64,000 bases of DNA from Betaproteobacteria bacterium (GTDB lineage Bacteria > Pseudomonadota > Gammaproteobacteria > Burkholderiales > SG8-39). A program made the position numbers and the translations under genes. The notes beneath the pieces were generated by a model, which was not told the DNA's origin, did not search any database, and saw only the letters and a program-made list of their open reading frames with translations. This document shows positions 62,641-64,000 of the stretch, piece after piece. The DNA is taken from positions 124,001-188,000 of the forward strand of contig JADJPT010000006.1 of assembly GCA_016713125.1 (NCBI GenBank). Reading direction: 5' to 3'. Positions within the stretch are counted from its first letter, which is position 1. Each line of letters opens with the position of its first letter.

Positions 62641-62684
62641 CACCGCTCCAGCAGCGGATTTTGTGAAATGAAAGTTCAACTTTC
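62641..62684 (-). repeat. dispersed palindromic repeat, copy 3 (degenerate)
   Basis: On the minus strand it starts GAAAGTTGAACTTTCATTTCAC like copies 1 and 2, then carries an altered right hairpin (CCGCTGCTGGAGCGG). It lies directly upstream of the lpxR homologue, and its CTGGAG supplies that gene's apparent ribosome site. The 3' end of the element is lost. Confidence 0.75.
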
Positions 62685-62725
62685 CTGCCGCCGTCCGGGC
62701 ATCCGGGGGCGGCGACCGCGCACCG

Positions 62726-64000
62726 CTACCTGCCGCGCGCGCGCGAGGCGTAGGGGTTGGTGCCGGTGCGCAACTCGACCTTGAGCGGCGTGCCTTCGAG
62801 CGCGAAGGCCTTGCGGAACACGCCCTCCAGGTAGCGCTTGTAGGTCTCGGGCACGTGGTTCAGCTGGTTGCCGTGGATGATGATGCGCGGCGGGTTCTGC
62901 CCGCCCTGGTGCGCGTAGCGCAGCTTGGGCCGGCCGGCGCCGCGGCGCGGCGGCTGCTGGCGCTCGACGGCGGCGATCAGCGTGCGCGTCAGCTTGGGCG
63001 TGGACAGCTTGGCCATGGCCGCGGCGTAGGCCTTGTCGACGGCGGTCATCACGTCGGCCAGGCCTTTCTTGTCGCGCGCCGAGACGTACAGGATCTTGGC
63101 GAAATCCATGAAGCCGATCTTCCAGGCAATCTCGGCCTTGATCTTGTCGCGCGCCTCGGTGTCGGCGGCGTCCCATTTGTTCACCGCGATCACCACCGCG
63201 CGGCCGCGTTCGAGGATGTAGCCGGCCACGTGCGCGTCCTGGTCGGAGATGCCGTCGATCGCGTCGAGCACGAACACCGCGACGTTGGAGCCTTCGACCG
63301 CCTGCAGGGTCTTGATGATCGAATACTGCTCGATCTCCTCGCCCTGGCTGCGGCCGCGCTTGCGCAGGCCGGCGGTGTCCACCAGCACGTAATCGCGGCC
63401 GCGGTAATGGAAGGGCACGTCGATCGGGTCGCGCGTGGTGCCCGGCGCGTCGAACGCAATGACGCGATCCTCGCCGACCAGCGCATTCACCAGCGTGGAC
63501 TTGCCCACGTTGGGGCGGCCGACGATGGCCACGCGCGGCGGCTTGTCCGCGGCGTCGGCGTCCGGATCGACCACTTCCTCCTCTTGGGGGAAGGCTTCGA
63601 GCACGGTCTCGATCAGGTAGCGCACGCCCTCGCCGTGCGCGGCCGAGATGGCGATCGGCTCACCCAGGCCGAGTTCGTGAAAGTCGGCGACGGCGAGGTC
63701 GGACTGCATGCCCTCGGCCTTGTTGGCCGCCAGCCAGACGCGCGCGTGGCGCTTCCTCAGTTCGGTGGCGATGCGCCGGTCGTCCGGCGTGAGTCCGGCG
63801 CGCGCATCGAGCACGAACACCACGGCATCGGCTTCGGCGATGGCCTGGTCGGCCTGGCGCTTCATCTCGGCGAAGATGCCCGAGCCGGTCTGCGGCTCCA
63901 GGCCGCCGGTGTCGACGACCAGGAAGGGCCGATCGCCCATATGCCCTTCGCCGTAGTGCCGGTCGCGCGTCACCCCCGGCACGTCGACGACGATGGCGTC
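62726..64000 (-). CDS. der: ribosome-biogenesis GTPase Der (partial)
   Basis: The window holds about 424 residues; the first 25-30 (including the first P-loop) lie beyond 64000. GTPase domain 1 shows DVPGVTRDRHYGEG and VDTGGLEP. GTPase domain 2 has P-loop GRPNVGKSTLVNALVG, DAPGTTRDPIDVPF, DTAGLRKRGRSQGEE and NKWD. A KH-like domain follows (IIIHGNQLNHVPETYKRYLEGVFRKAF). It is essential for 50S maturation. No lesion is seen. Confidence 0.97.
   Translation of the reverse strand, partial: DAIVVDVPGVTRDRHYGEGHMGDRPFLVVDTGGLEPQTGSGIFAEMKRQADQAIAEADAVVFVLDARAGLTPDDRRIATELRKRHARVWLAANKAEGMQSDLAVADFHELGLGEPIAISAAHGEGVRYLIETVLEAFPQEEEVVDPDADAADKPPRVAIVGRPNVGKSTLVNALVGEDRVIAFDAPGTTRDPIDVPFHYRGRDYVLVDTAGLRKRGRSQGEEIEQYSIIKTLQAVEGSNVAVFVLDAIDGISDQDAHVAGYILERGRAVVIAVNKWDAADTEARDKIKAEIAWKIGFMDFAKILYVSARDKKGLADVMTAVDKAYAAAMAKLSTPKLTRTLIAAVERQQPPRRGAGRPKLRYAHQGGQNPPRIIIHGNQLNHVPETYKRYLEGVFRKAFALEGTPLKVELRTGTNPYASRARGR

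Noticed and set aside
1..64000. Insertion sequences, prophage or integrative element
   Set aside because: No transposase, integrase, phage structural gene or att-like repeat beside the tRNA-Leu was recognised.

Overview
The window is about 64 kb of GC-rich DNA that reads as a beta-proteobacterial chromosome, most likely order Burkholderiales or a close relative. The evidence is the tpiA-secG-tRNA-Leu-nuoABCDEFGHIJK order, the several Bug/TctC-type binding proteins, and the msrB-yciB-bolA-ppiC block. Assignment is by gene order and family only; no marker phylogeny was possible.

Layout. 1-10.7 kb (minus): respiratory complex I (nuoK to nuoA, nuoK cut by the window edge), a tRNA-Leu(GAG), secG and tpiA. 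10.8-15.8 kb (minus): a two-subunit ThDP dehydrogenase E1 (beta frameshifted) with a TRAP transporter. 15.9-19.9 kb (plus): pstSCAB behind a Pho box. 19.9-25 kb: arsenic locus (arsR-arsC-ACR3-permease-thioredoxin on minus; a deleted flavoprotein remnant and a frameshifted MFS pump on plus). 25-28.2 kb (plus): class III CoA-transferase, Gln-type thiol dioxygenase and SelO, overlapping by ATGA junctions and fitting 3-mercaptopropionate catabolism. 28.2-31.6 kb: a non-coding or decayed stretch ending in a Bug-receptor remnant, then tricarballylate-type tcuA (two frameshifts) and a tcuB lacking its Fe-S domain. 31.8-38.4 kb: an aromatic-type cluster around a divergent IclR gene (flavin monooxygenase, Bug receptor, hydrolase, VOC protein, PrpF isomerase). 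38.4-39.5 kb: PhnA-domain and LysE proteins.

39.7-53.7 kb is the most interesting region: one minus-strand operon nicF-nicX-SDR-livK-livH-livMG-livF and a three-subunit molybdenum hydroxylase (S, M, L), with a divergent FCD/GntR regulator plus an alpha/beta hydrolase, and a separate Rieske oxygenase. NicX (2,5-dihydroxypyridine dioxygenase) and NicF (maleamate amidase) mark it as an N-heteroaromatic (pyridine) catabolic locus with its own ABC importer. The GntR/nicF intergenic region and the Rieske promoter carry the same ATGTATRCAY operator-like motif, each as a pair about 62-63 bp apart, which suggests a common repressor.

53.9-64 kb: an unknown protein, a frameshifted ankyrin protein, an MFS transporter, then housekeeping genes (CMD-family protein, msrB, yciB, bolA, ppiC, a TerB-like protein, mltB, cytochrome c, an interrupted lpxR homologue, and der cut by the window edge).

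Two window-wide themes. First, about 16 small lesions (mostly single-base indels, often in short G/C runs, plus two in-frame stops) break accessory genes, while nuo, tpiA, pst, msrB-ppiC, mltB and der are clean. This is either ongoing gene decay or sequencing/assembly error that shows mainly outside the core; reads are needed to decide. Second, a 54-bp dispersed palindromic repeat occurs twice almost identically and once in degenerate, inverted form.
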